NCBI RefSeq assembly: GCF_014648775.1
Contig: NZ_BMRT01000005.1
Span: 310,001 to 374,000 of the forward strand
Length of the DNA stretch: 64,000 nt
Direction: 5' to 3'
Source of the DNA: Streptomyces abikoensis
GTDB taxonomy: Bacteria; Actinomycetota; Actinomycetes; Streptomycetales; Streptomycetaceae
Shown: piece by piece, positions 1 through 9,116 of the stretch
Layout: each line of letters starts with the position of its first letter
How positions within the stretch are numbered: the stretch's first letter is position 1
Notes under the pieces: model-generated
Told to the model about the DNA's origin: nothing
Seen by the model: only the letters and a program-made list of their open reading frames with translations
Databases searched by the model: none
Made by a program: the position numbers and the translations under genes

Positions 1-245
1 GCCACGGAATCTCAGTCGCTCCTTCACCCGGATCACCGATGCCGCCGGCCTTCGCCGCATCCGGCTGCGCGACCCTGCTCGTGGCTGCCGGGGTGCCCCC
101 CCCCCCCCGCATCGTGATGGAGATCCTCGGGCACAGTCAGATCAGCATCACCATGGATGTGTACACGCACGTGGCGAGCGAAACGCAGCCCGAAGCGATC
201 AGCCATACGGACCGGCTGCTGAAGCGGCGACGCGACCGTGAGTGA
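1..245 (+). pseudogene. Decayed tyrosine recombinase (integrase), C-terminal remnant
   Basis: Only the 3' end lies in the window. From base 2 one frame reads a typical actinobacterial integrase stretch ending in AAGLRRIRLRD. The continuation CATLLVAAGV...EILGHSQISITMDVYTHV lies in a different frame, starting near base 66. Between them the expected box-II segment (D-L-R-H-S, which carries a catalytic Arg) is missing, so a short deletion has removed it and shifted the frame. A run of 13 C (96-108) expands a normally two-Pro turn to four Pro. The Tyr of the VYTHV motif is still present. The gene ends 69 bp from the 3' end of a tRNA gene, as in integrative elements that use tRNA genes as attB. 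I infer an inactive integrase of an AICE- or phage-type element lying to the left. Confidence 0.8.
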
Positions 246-274
246 TCGCGTTCGTTGATGTCATCCGTGGATGT

Positions 275-310
275 CAAAGACCCCCGGCCAAGATCGGCCG
301 GGGGTCTTTG
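275..310 (-). terminator. Terminator hairpin downstream of tRNA-Thr
   Basis: Perfect 15-bp stem (275-289 with 296-310) and a 6-nt loop, with A/T-rich stem ends. It lies just after the tRNA 3' end on the minus strand and between the convergent integrase remnant and tRNA, so it can serve both. Confidence 0.75.
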
Positions 311-313
311 CGC

Positions 314-389
314 TGGAGCCGCCTGTCGGACTCGAACCGACGACCTTCGCTTTACAAGAGCGGTGCTCTACCAGCTGAGCTAAGGCGGC
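314..389 (-). tRNA. tRNA-Thr (anticodon TGT)
   Basis: On the minus strand a 76-nt cloverleaf can be drawn: acceptor GCCGCCT pairing with AGGCGGC, D-arm AGCTCAGCTGGTAGAGC, anticodon loop CTTGTAA with TGT, T-arm with GGTTCGAACC, and an encoded CCA end (314-316). TGT reads ACA/ACG threonine codons. It lies next to the integrase remnant, so its 3' end is the likely former attachment site. Confidence 0.95.
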
Positions 390-482
390 ATGCGAGACGC
401 AGTCTACCCACAACGACTTCGTGACCCGCCACCTGCTGACAACGGCTTCCGGCCCCGGTAGCGTCACGGGAAACCCAGCCCG

Positions 483-498
483 ATTGGACTGGACCACT
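483..498 (+). promoter_or_regulatory. Candidate DasR-responsive element (dre) upstream of msiK
   Basis: The 16-mer attggactggaccact matches the DasR operator consensus actggtctagaccact as I recall it at 13 of 16 positions and keeps the half site ggaccact. It sits 53 bp before the msiK start codon. DasR is the GlcNAc/chitobiose-responsive GntR regulator of Streptomyces. MsiK energises chitobiose and other sugar importers, so DasR control is plausible; binding itself is inferred. Confidence 0.5.
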
Positions 499-551
499 CC
501 CTCTACTCGGATCGTCCGGCACGTTCCTGCCGGTGAAGGGATCACATCACC

Positions 552-1664
<1,113 letters not shown>

Positions 1665-1676
1665 GCGTAACCAAGG

Positions 1677-1726
1677 GGGCGCGCCTCGCGTTCGGGTCCG
1701 CAAGGGCCCCGACGCGGGGTGCGCCC
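1677..1726 (+). terminator. Putative terminator after msiK
   Basis: Imperfect long GC-rich inverted repeat (1677-1691 with 1712-1726) starting 12 bp after the msiK stop. There is no U-run, as is common in high-GC actinomycetes. Confidence 0.5.
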
Positions 1727-1862
1727 GGGCGGCAAATACCCCGGCACACCTCGCATTTCGAGCTCCGTACGTCAACTCAACCGTCATTCTGATAACCATC
1801 GACATCCCCCGACCGGGTGACTAAATGGAGCGGCTTCATTACGCCTCGCTACCATCTGCGGC

Positions 1863-2273
1863 ATGAACCAGGCCGCCCGCCGCATCGGCAGAACCCTCGC
1901 TCTCGTCCTCCCGGTCGTTCTCGTGCTCTCGGGGACTCTCGCGGTGACCCGCGTTCCCTGGGCGGCGCCGACCGCCGAGTCGCAGGTCCTCACCGCGTCC
2001 TCCGACAACGCCTCGACCGTCGCCAAGGCCCGTGCGCCGCACGAGGTGCTGCGCGACAAGCTGCTGCTGGAGCTCCAGGAGAAGAACCCCGGCGTCGCCC
2101 TCACGCACCTTCAGGAGGCGACCAACGGCCGCCCCACGCTGGCCCAGCACTGCATGGCGATCGCCCGGGCGCTGGGTGAGGCCGCGCGCAAGAAGTACGG
2201 CGAGCGCAAGGCCCAGTCCTTCGCCCGCCCTGTCTGCGACACGGCCTTCGCCGCCGGCGTCCAGAGCCACTGA
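1863..2273 (+). CDS. Small secreted or membrane-anchored protein of unknown function
   Basis: 136 residues. The N-terminus has basic residues (RRIGR) followed by a hydrophobic segment at about 12-30 (LALVLPVVLVLSGTLAV), so it is a signal peptide or anchor. The remainder is a small helical domain with two Cys (in QHCMAIA and RPVCDTA) that could form a disulfide outside the cell. I do not recognise a family. Little ribosome-site sequence precedes the ATG, and a TACCAT element lies about 9 nt upstream, so a leaderless transcript is possible. It stands alone between msiK and a nucleotidyltransferase gene. Confidence 0.75.
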   Translation: MNQAARRIGRTLALVLPVVLVLSGTLAVTRVPWAAPTAESQVLTASSDNASTVAKARAPHEVLRDKLLLELQEKNPGVALTHLQEATNGRPTLAQHCMAIARALGEAARKKYGERKAQSFARPVCDTAFAAGVQSH

Positions 2274-2339
2274 CCGCCCCCACCGCCGGCCGCACCTCCC
2301 TTGGCGGCACCGCTCGCGGCACCGCATATCGTGCGGAGC

Positions 2340-3071
2340 ATGACCGGCACGCAGCACAGCCCGTACAGCCTGTACCCGACGCAAGCCGTGATCCTGGCCG
2401 GAGGCCAGGGCTCGCGGCTCCGTCCGTACACCGACGACCGTCCCAAGCCGATGGTCGAGATCCCCGGCACGGGGGTCCCGATCATCGGCCATCAACTCGC
2501 CTGGCTGGCCGCCGAGGGCGTCACCGACGCCGTGGTCTCGTGCGGCCATTTGGCACGCGTCCTGGAGGACTGGCTCGCCACGGCCGAACTGCCGCTGCGG
2601 GTCACGACGGTCGTCGAGCCCGAACCCCTCGGCCGGGGCGGCGGCCTGCGGCACGCGGCCGCCTCCCTGCCCCGCCCCGACGAGCCCTGGTACGCCACCA
2701 ACGGTGACATCTGGACCCGGTTCTCGCTGCGCGAGATGGCCGCCTTCCACCATGAGCGGGACGCCACGGCGACGCTCGCGCTGGCCCGGCCGCGGATTCC
2801 GTGGGGCGCGGTGGAGACCGACGAGTTCGGCCACGTCCTCGACTTCGTCGAGGCGCCGCCCTCGCCGTATCTGATCAACGCCGGCGTCTACGTCTTCTCG
2901 CCCGCCTTCACGGGCCTGCTGCCCGAGCGCGGCGACCACGAACGCACCACGTTCCCGCGTTTGGCGCGCGAGCGCCGCCTTGCCGGGTTCCCGCTGCCGC
3001 AGGGGGCGTACTGGCGGGCGATCGACACGGCGAAGGATCTGGCGGAGGCCGCCAAGGAACTGGCGCGGTAG
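2340..3071 (+). CDS. NDP-sugar nucleotidyltransferase family protein
   Basis: 243 residues from the ATG at 2340; an upstream TTG at 2301 stays in frame but lacks a ribosome site. The start of the protein carries the pyrophosphorylase signature AVILAGGQGSRLRPYTDDRPKPMVEI. The acidic metal-binding motif TNGDIW and the E-A-P-x-x-Y-L-I-N-A-G-V-Y motif of the GT-A-like sugar-nucleotidyltransferase fold follow. It resembles mannose-1-phosphate guanylyltransferase or glucose-1-phosphate thymidylyltransferase catalytic domains but is at the short end and has no C-terminal hexapeptide domain. The sugar and nucleotide cannot be told from sequence. No sugar-biosynthesis genes are adjacent. Confidence 0.85.
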   Translation: MTGTQHSPYSLYPTQAVILAGGQGSRLRPYTDDRPKPMVEIPGTGVPIIGHQLAWLAAEGVTDAVVSCGHLARVLEDWLATAELPLRVTTVVEPEPLGRGGGLRHAAASLPRPDEPWYATNGDIWTRFSLREMAAFHHERDATATLALARPRIPWGAVETDEFGHVLDFVEAPPSPYLINAGVYVFSPAFTGLLPERGDHERTTFPRLARERRLAGFPLPQGAYWRAIDTAKDLAEAAKELAR

Positions 3072-3095
3072 CGCCCCGTCGGGGCAACGCACCGA

Positions 3096-3205
3096 AGGGG
3101 CGCGGGGAACTGCGCGACCAGCCACGACGCACCAGCAGGTGACGCGCAGCGTGGTCGGTTCACCGCGGGCCGGTGGGGGCTGAGCGCGCAGTTCCCCGCG
3201 CCCCT
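3096..3205. repeat. Intergenic inverted repeat, family A, copy 1
   Basis: Perfect 21-bp arms (3096-3116 and 3185-3205) with core ggggcgcggggaactgcgcg flank a 68-bp spacer that contains gcgggccggtgggggctg. Parts of the same element recur at 41246-41340 and 61293-61441. It lies between the convergent nucleotidyltransferase and DoxX genes, so the transcript could fold into a strong stem and act as a terminator. Confidence 0.8.
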
Positions 3206-3242
3206 TACGGGGCACGGGGAACTGTCCGCGTACCGGCGGCGG

Positions 3243-4877
3243 CTAGCCGAGGAGCCCCCCAAGGGCTCCGCCGGAGGTGCCACCGCCCGAGCCGCTGGTG
3301 GAACCGCCGGAGCCGCCACCCGCCGAGCTGCCCGTCGTCGCACCCGACGAGCTGTGCTGCGGGGCCGCCGGAGCCGGCGCCTGGTGGGGGGACTGCGGCG
3401 CCGGGCGGACACTGCCCGCGCTCCCGCTGGACTGCCCCGCGCCGCCCGCCGACGCCGTGGGCGTGTGGACCGTGCCGGCCGGCGCGGACGGCGTGGCCCC
3501 GGGGGTGGGCGTCTTCCGGTTGGACGGGCTGGGCTTCGGCGTGCCCGAGGCCGCCGGGCCGTGCGAGCCGCGCGGCGAGGACGACGAGGGCCGCTGCGGC
3601 AGCGGCGAACCCTGCAGGCTGTTGGACGGCGGGGGCGGGGTCCCGGGCGTCTCGGCGACCCGGGAGGAGCGGACGGCCCCGCCCAGCATCGACCCGGTGA
3701 GCAGGGAGATCCCGATGAGCACCGTCGCCATGACCGTGCCCCGGCGCAGCACGCGCCGCCGCAGCGCCCAGAGCTCGGCGCGCGGCCCGAGCCGCCGCCA
3801 GGCCTCGCCGGCGAGCCGGCCGTCGACGGAGTAGAAGGGCGCCCCGGCGATCACCAGGGGGCTCCAGGCGGCCAGGTAGATGATGTCGGGCGCGCCGTAG
3901 ACCGGGGTGGACCGCCAGCTGACCGTGACGAGGAGGATCACGGAGAGCAGCACGCCGACGGCGGCGGCGAGCCGCTGCCAGAGGCCGAAGATGGTGAGGA
4001 CGCCGATGACGACCTGCGCGAAGGCGACGCTCAGGCCCGCGCCGACGGGGTGGGCGAGGGCCAGCTCGCGCAGGGGTTCGGCGGCGGCCCAGGGGTGGAG
4101 CTGGTGGAGCCAGGCGACCAGGGAGCCGCGCTTGCCGCCGTCGAAGTAGACGGGGTCGCAGAGCTTGGTCATCCCGCCGTAGACGGAGATGAGGCCGAGG
4201 AAGACGCGGAGGGGGAGGAGGACGACGCCGAGGTTCATCCGGCGCCCGGGGTAATAGGCGTGGCGGACGGAGTCGCCCTGGCGCCCGCGCCGGAGCTCGT
4301 CCTCGTCGGCGTCCTGCTCGTCGGCGAAGTCGTCGAGGTCGCCGAGATCGTCGGGGTGGCCGGCGTCCTCGTCATAGGCGCTGTGGGCGGGGCGCATGCC
4401 CTGGAGGAGGCGGGTCGGCGGCCCGCCGTGCTCCTCGGCCGACCCGCGCGGGCCGATCACCGTGGCCGGGGCGTCCTCGACGCTGACGCGCGGCAGCACC
4501 TGGGTGACGCCCGCGTCCCCGCCGCCGGCCGTGGGCAGCGGGCCGGTGAGGCCGCTGAGGCCGCCGGAGTCGCGGACGGCCTGGAGGAGCTGGGTGGAGG
4601 CGGAGTCTCCCGGCCCGGTCCGCCCGCTCCACACCACGGGGGCGCGGCGCTTGGCCCCGGCGCTCTTGGCGGCGGGCATCCGCGCCGTGTCCACTCCCCC
4701 GGCGAACTGCCGGGCTGCGCGCGGGGGCCGGGCGAGCTGCACCCGGAAGCTCAGATGGTTGACGATGACCTGCGCGGGGTCGGACGGGACCTTCACCGTA
4801 CTCAGCGCGGGCTGGTCGTCGTACCCGGAAGAGCTTCCCCCCGTAGGTGTGCGGGGTGTTCTGGTGTCCACACTCAT
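3243..4877 (-). CDS. DoxX-family membrane protein with long disordered tails
   Basis: 544 residues. The first 200 or so are hydrophilic and low complexity, rich in Asp/Glu and Arg. A DoxX-type membrane core follows, starting near RMNLGVVLLPLRVFLGLISVYGGMTKLCD, with about four helices including SVAFAQVVIGVLTIFGLWQRLAAAVGVLLSVILLV, then one more helix (ATVLIGISLLTGS). The last 140 residues are Pro/Ser/Thr/Gly-rich and end in repeated Gly-Ser, probably outside the membrane. DoxX proteins are linked to redox or thiosulfate metabolism, but the function of this long actinobacterial form is not established. ATG start. Confidence 0.8.
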   Translation of the reverse strand: MSVDTRTPRTPTGGSSSGYDDQPALSTVKVPSDPAQVIVNHLSFRVQLARPPRAARQFAGGVDTARMPAAKSAGAKRRAPVVWSGRTGPGDSASTQLLQAVRDSGGLSGLTGPLPTAGGGDAGVTQVLPRVSVEDAPATVIGPRGSAEEHGGPPTRLLQGMRPAHSAYDEDAGHPDDLGDLDDFADEQDADEDELRRGRQGDSVRHAYYPGRRMNLGVVLLPLRVFLGLISVYGGMTKLCDPVYFDGGKRGSLVAWLHQLHPWAAAEPLRELALAHPVGAGLSVAFAQVVIGVLTIFGLWQRLAAAVGVLLSVILLVTVSWRSTPVYGAPDIIYLAAWSPLVIAGAPFYSVDGRLAGEAWRRLGPRAELWALRRRVLRRGTVMATVLIGISLLTGSMLGGAVRSSRVAETPGTPPPPSNSLQGSPLPQRPSSSSPRGSHGPAASGTPKPSPSNRKTPTPGATPSAPAGTVHTPTASAGGAGQSSGSAGSVRPAPQSPHQAPAPAAPQHSSSGATTGSSAGGGSGGSTSGSGGGTSGGALGGLLG

Positions 4878-4944
4878 CTAACCGAGTGACCGGAGGTTAG
4901 GACACTGCCTTGACCGGTTGGATGTGTCCAGGACCCGTCAATAT

Positions 4945-4986
4945 CTTCAGCAGAACGTCTTCAGCACAACGTCTTCAGCACAACGC
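4945..4986. repeat. Three tandem 14-bp repeats
   Basis: cttcagcagaacgt, cttcagcacaacgt and cttcagcacaacgc follow one another without gaps in the space between the DoxX start and the rlmB terminator. They lie upstream of the DoxX gene, so they could be regulator sites or simple slippage. Confidence 0.85.
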
Positions 4987-5022
4987 GCGGCGGCCGGGGA
5001 GGAGACTCCCCGGCCGCCGCGC
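4985..5022 (-). terminator. Terminator of rlmB
   Basis: 15-bp perfect stem (4985-4999 with 5008-5022) and an 8-nt loop, located 12 bp beyond the rlmB stop on the minus strand. Confidence 0.8.
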
Positions 5023-5033
5023 GGTCACTGGTC

Positions 5034-5984
5034 TCAGGCGCGGCGGCGCGCCGCCTCGTAGAGCACGACGCCCGCGGCGACACCGGCGTTCAGCGACTCG
5101 GCGCCGCCCGGCATCGGGATGCGCACGCGGAAGTCGCAGGTCTCGCCGACGAGGCGGGAGAGGCCCTTGCCCTCGCTGCCGACGACGATGACGACCGGGC
5201 CCTCCAGGGCGTCCAGCTCGTGGAGCTCGGTGTCGCCGTCCGCCGCGAGGCCGACGACCATCAGGCCCTCCTTCTGGTACGCCTCGAGCGTCCGCGTCAT
5301 GTTGGTGGCGCGGGCGACGGGCGTCCGGGCGGCGGTGCCGGCGGAGGTCTTCCAGGCGCTGGCGGTCATACCGGCCGCGCGGCGCTCGGGGACGACCACG
5401 CCGTGGCCGCCGAAGGCGGAGACGGAGCGGACGACGGCGCCGAGGTTGCGCGGGTCGGTGATGCCGTCGAGGGCGACGATCAGCGGGTCCTCGCCGTTGT
5501 CGGCGGCGTGCGCCGTCAGGTCCTCGGGGTGGGCGTAGTCGTACGGGGGCACCGAGAGGACCAGGCCCTGGTGGTTCAGGCCGTTGGTCATGCGGTCCAG
5601 CTCCGGACGCGGGGCCTCCATGAGGTTGAGGCCCTTCTCCGTGGCGAGCTGGATGGCCTCGCGCACGCGCTCGTCGCTGTCGACGAACTGCTGGACGTAG
5701 AGCGTGTTCGCGGGCACGCCCTCGCGCAGCGCCTCGACGACCGAGTTGCGGCCGACGACGAGCTCGTTGGCGCCCTTGGGGCCGCCGCGGCGCGGGGCCG
5801 GGCGGCGGGCGGCCTGCTTGGCCTGGGCGTTGGCCATGCGGTTCTTCTTGTGGCCCTTGCGCATGCTCGCGGGCGGGGTCGGGCCCTTGCCCTCCAGGCC
5901 TCGGCGCCGCTGGCCGCCGCTGCCGACCGTCGCGCCCTTCTTGTTGGACGTGCGACGGTTCCTGCGCTGGCTGTTGCCGGCCAT
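5034..5984 (-). CDS. rlmB: 23S rRNA (guanosine-2'-O-)-methyltransferase, RlmB/TrmH family (SPOUT)
   Basis: 316 residues from the ATG at 5984. A strongly basic N-terminal tail of about 75 residues (MAGNSQRRNRRTSNKKG...) is typical of actinobacterial forms. It is followed by the L30e-like substrate-binding domain (VVGRNSVVEALREG) and the SPOUT domain with ALDGITDPRNLGAVVRSV, VVGSEGKGLS and RIPMPGGAESLNAG, which make the knotted SAM site. The family methylates the ribose of G2251 (E. coli numbering) in 23S rRNA. It is 131 bp downstream of cysS on the same strand, and this pair is commonly linked in actinobacteria. Confidence 0.93.
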   Translation of the reverse strand: MAGNSQRRNRRTSNKKGATVGSGGQRRRGLEGKGPTPPASMRKGHKKNRMANAQAKQAARRPAPRRGGPKGANELVVGRNSVVEALREGVPANTLYVQQFVDSDERVREAIQLATEKGLNLMEAPRPELDRMTNGLNHQGLVLSVPPYDYAHPEDLTAHAADNGEDPLIVALDGITDPRNLGAVVRSVSAFGGHGVVVPERRAAGMTASAWKTSAGTAARTPVARATNMTRTLEAYQKEGLMVVGLAADGDTELHELDALEGPVVIVVGSEGKGLSRLVGETCDFRVRIPMPGGAESLNAGVAAGVVLYEAARRRA

Positions 5985-6115
5985 GGGGGTCACCTGACTC
6001 TTTCTTCTGCCGCCCTCGCACCGCTCGGCCCTGGCGGGCCTCACGGGCTTCGGACAGCTGCGCCGGACTCCGTCCGGCGGCTGCCTACCTACTACGTACG
6101 TACGAAAAGTGTCCC

Positions 6116-7510
6116 TCAGGACAGGGTCCAGCGGGGGCCGGAAGGAGTGTCCTCGATGGCGAGGCCGGTCTGCTGGAGCTGGTCGCGGATGGCGTCGGCG
6201 GTGGCGTAGTCCTTCCGCGCCCGGGCGCCCTCGCGCTGCTCCAGGACCATCCTGACCAGGGAGTCCACCACGCCGTGGAGATCGTCCCCGTGGCCGGGGC
6301 CGGTGGCGGCCCAGTGCTCGTCGAGCGGGTCCAGGCCCAGGACGCCGAGCATGGCGCGGACCTCGGCCAGCCGGGCGACGGCGGTCTCCTTGTCGTCGGC
6401 GGTCAGGGCCGAGTTGCCCTGCCGGACGGTGGTGTGGACCACCGCCAGCGCCTGCGGCACACCGAAGTCGTCGTCCATGGCCTCGGCGAACGCGAGCGGC
6501 ACCTCGGAGGCGGGCTCGACGGGGCCGACGAGCTCGACGACGCGCTGCGTGAAGCCCTCGATGCGGGCGAAGGCCGCATCGGCCTCGCGCAGGGCCTCCG
6601 GGCTGTACTCGATCATGGAGCGGTAGTGCGGGGTGCCCAGGTAGTAGCGCAGCACGATCGGGCGCCACTGCTTGAGCATCTCGGAGACGAGGACGGAGTT
6701 GCCGAGCGACTTGGCCATCTTCTCGCCGCTGATGGTGACCCACGCGTTGTGGAGCCAGTACGAGGCGAAGTCGTCACCGAAGGCCTTGGCCTGGGCGATC
6801 TCGTTCTCGTGGTGCGGGAAGATCAGGTCCAGGCCGCCGCCGTGGATGTCGAAGGACTCGCCCAGGTACTTGTGCGCCATGGCCGAGCACTCCAGGTGCC
6901 AGCCCGGGCGGCCGCGGCCCCAGGGGGTCTCCCAGCTGGGCTCGCCCTCCTTGGCGGCCTTCCACATGGCGAAGTCGCGCGGGTCGCGCTTGCCGGTCTC
7001 GCCCTCGCCGGAGGGCTGCAGCAGATTGTCCAGCTCCTGGTTGGAGAGCTGGAGGTAGCCGGGGAAGGAGCGCACGTCGAAGTAGACGTTGCCATCGGCC
7101 GCGTAGGCGTGGCCGCGCTCGATCAGGCCGCGCATCATCTCGACCATCTCGGTGACGTGGCCGGTGGCGCGGGGCTCGACGGTGGGCGGCAGGCAGCCGA
7201 GGGCCGTGTAGCCGTCGTTGAAGGCGCGCTCGTTCTCGTAGCCGATCGACCACCACGGGCGGCCCTGGTCGGCGGCCTTCGCGAGGATCTTGTCGTCGAT
7301 GTCGGTGACGTTGCGCACGAACGTGACGTCGTAGCCGCGGTAGGCGAACCAGCGGCGCATGATGTCGAAATTCAGGCCCGAGCGAATGTGCCCGATGTGC
7401 GGAGCGGCCTGTACGGTCGCACCGCAGAGGTAGATCGAGACGCAGCCCGGAACGAGCGGGGAGAAGTCACGGATCTGCCGGGCGCTGGTGTCGTACAGGC
7501 GAATGCTCAC
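6116..7510 (-). CDS. cysS: Cysteinyl-tRNA synthetase
   Basis: 464 residues. The class I signatures are HIGH as PHIGHIRS (residues about 37-44) and KMSKS as KMAKSLGNS. Zinc ligands include Cys29 in LCGATV and the later WHLECSAM and HHENEIAQ motifs. Length and the C-terminal DALR-type helical domain (REGARARKDYATADAIRDQL) fit CysRS rather than the shorter MshC ligase of mycothiol synthesis. It charges tRNA-Cys in the cytoplasm. The next gene on the strand is rlmB. The 250 bp upstream contain no T-box that I can see. Confidence 0.95.
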   Translation of the reverse strand: MSIRLYDTSARQIRDFSPLVPGCVSIYLCGATVQAAPHIGHIRSGLNFDIMRRWFAYRGYDVTFVRNVTDIDDKILAKAADQGRPWWSIGYENERAFNDGYTALGCLPPTVEPRATGHVTEMVEMMRGLIERGHAYAADGNVYFDVRSFPGYLQLSNQELDNLLQPSGEGETGKRDPRDFAMWKAAKEGEPSWETPWGRGRPGWHLECSAMAHKYLGESFDIHGGGLDLIFPHHENEIAQAKAFGDDFASYWLHNAWVTISGEKMAKSLGNSVLVSEMLKQWRPIVLRYYLGTPHYRSMIEYSPEALREADAAFARIEGFTQRVVELVGPVEPASEVPLAFAEAMDDDFGVPQALAVVHTTVRQGNSALTADDKETAVARLAEVRAMLGVLGLDPLDEHWAATGPGHGDDLHGVVDSLVRMVLEQREGARARKDYATADAIRDQLQQTGLAIEDTPSGPRWTLS

Positions 7511-7636
7511 GGCACCAGGGTAGTGGGCCCGAGGGGGTGCATCGCCCCTGGCGGCGCGGGCTGACTCGATAACGGGTACGAGCCCGGACGCCTACTGCGG
7601 CGGAGCGACAGCTTCCGCGGAACCGGTGGCGGGTCT

Positions 7637-7665
7637 TTGACCTCTCCTTACTATCTGCACATGAT
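7637..7665 (+). promoter_or_regulatory. Candidate sigma-70-type promoter for the acyltransferase gene
   Basis: TTGACC (7637-7642) and CATGAT (7660-7665) are separated by 17 bp, pointing toward the gene at 7761. The rest of the 250-bp space between cysS and this gene holds nothing else I can name. Confidence 0.4.
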
Positions 7666-7760
7666 AGGGGGCCGCGTGGTAGCTTCCCCGGCGGTCACGC
7701 CTTCCCGGCCAGGCCCGCGATAAAACCAGCGAAATCCGGACACAGGACTCAGGAGGGACG

Positions 7761-8897
7761 TTGACGTCCTCCGTGACGGTGCAGCAGCGGCAGAAAGAAC
7801 GTCCTGCCTCACCACCCCCGCGAATAGCACCCAAGGGGAGACTCGCCGCACTGGATGGCCTGCGTCTGCTCGCCGCCCTCATGGTCGTGCTCTACCACTA
7901 CATCGCCTTCAACAGCGCCGCCTGGTCCAAACCGGCCACCGAGCGTTTCCCGGTGGCGTACGTGCCCGCGTCCTACGGGTGGCTGGGCGTCCAGCTCTTC
8001 TTCCTCATCAGCGGCTTCGTCATCTGTATGAGCGCCTGGGGCAGAAACGTCGGTGATTTCGCGGTCTCGCGCGTCACCCGGCTCTACCCCGCCTACTGGT
8101 TCGCCGTGCTCGCCGCGACGGTCGTCGTCTCCATCTGGCCTGTGAACGGCGTCGGGCCGTCGCTGAGCGACGTCGCGGTCAACCTCACGATGTTCCACGA
8201 GCCCATGAAGGCCGCGCCCGCCGACGGCGTCTACTGGACGCTGTGGGTGGAGATCCGCTTCTACCTGCTCTTCGCGCTGCTGATCGCCTGGAAGGGGCTG
8301 ACCTACCGGCGCGTCGTCGGCTTCTGCGTGGTCTGGGCCATGGCCGCCGCCGTGGCGGCGGGGCTCGACGTCGACGCGCTGGACGCCGTGCTGATGCCGA
8401 ACGACTGCTGGTTCTTCATCGCCGGCATCGCGTTCTACCTGATGTACCGCTACGGCCCCAACATGCTGCTGTGGGGCATCGTCGCCGCGACCTTCCTGGC
8501 CGGCCAGCACTTCGCGCTCAACACCCACCACAACGTCCAGAAGTACGTGGGTCACAAGCTCCCGCTGTGGCCCACGGTGATGCTGCTCGCCCTCTTCTAC
8601 GCGGCGATCGCGGCGGTGGCGCTCGGCAGGACCAGCCGGATCAACTGGCGCTGGCTGCCGACGGCGGGCGCGCTGACGTACCCGCTCTACCTGCTGCACG
8701 AGCGCATCGGCTGGACGGTCATCAAGGAGTTCGAGAACGACATCTCGCGCTACGTCCTCGTCCCCGCGCTCGTCGTGCTGATGATGGTGGCCTCCTGGCT
8801 GCTGCACCGCTATCTGGAGCGCCCGCTCGCCCGCGTGCTCAAACGCGGCATGACGAAGGCGCTCGCGGACATGCGCGCGCCACGCGAGCGCGTCTGA
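7761..8897 (+). CDS. Acyltransferase-3 (OafA/YrhL-type) integral membrane protein, paralog 1
   Basis: 378 residues; TTG start chosen because AGGAGGG lies immediately upstream. It has about ten membrane helices. Family features are R-LAALDGLRLLAALMVVLYHY near residues 28-50 with the essential His, and the segment GWLGVQLFFLISGFVICMSAWG. Such enzymes transfer acyl groups across the membrane to sugars, antibiotics or wall polymers; the substrate is unknown. The next gene is a clear paralog in the same direction with near-identical motifs, so this is a tandem duplication. No glycosyltransferase neighbours hint at a substrate. Confidence 0.88.
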   Translation: MTSSVTVQQRQKERPASPPPRIAPKGRLAALDGLRLLAALMVVLYHYIAFNSAAWSKPATERFPVAYVPASYGWLGVQLFFLISGFVICMSAWGRNVGDFAVSRVTRLYPAYWFAVLAATVVVSIWPVNGVGPSLSDVAVNLTMFHEPMKAAPADGVYWTLWVEIRFYLLFALLIAWKGLTYRRVVGFCVVWAMAAAVAAGLDVDALDAVLMPNDCWFFIAGIAFYLMYRYGPNMLLWGIVAATFLAGQHFALNTHHNVQKYVGHKLPLWPTVMLLALFYAAIAAVALGRTSRINWRWLPTAGALTYPLYLLHERIGWTVIKEFENDISRYVLVPALVVLMMVASWLLHRYLERPLARVLKRGMTKALADMRAPRERV

Positions 8898-8926
8898 CGC
8901 CACGCGAAGACGTCCGACGACACCCG

Positions 8927-8960
8927 ACGGCGGTCCCCCGGTCACCCGGGGGACCGCCGT
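8927..8960 (+). terminator. Terminator after acyltransferase paralog 1
   Basis: 14-bp perfect stem (8927-8940 with 8947-8960), 6-nt loop, followed by a T-containing run (tgctccttt). It separates the two tandem acyltransferase genes, implying that the second has its own promoter. Confidence 0.8.
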
Positions 8961-9116
8961 TGCTCCTTTCGGGGGACCGGGCCCGGGCATCGGGCGGAAA
9001 CCCGGAGCCCAGCGGGCCCGTGGTGACGTTCGGTCACCCGTCGGGAACGCTCGGTGTGCCAGCATGCTGGGTGGCCCGTAAGCGCAGCGGGCCGACAGCC
9101 AACGGGAGAGGACGAC

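Noticed and set aside
5985..6743. Long N-terminal extension of the rlmB frame to 6743
   Set aside because: The extension lies within cysS on the same strand in another frame and has Arg/Gly-rich shadow composition. The rlmB protein begins well at the ATG 5984.
7511..7760. A possible T-box leader upstream of cysS
   Set aside because: I found no T-box sequence or specifier hairpin on the minus strand. The space reads better as two divergent promoters.
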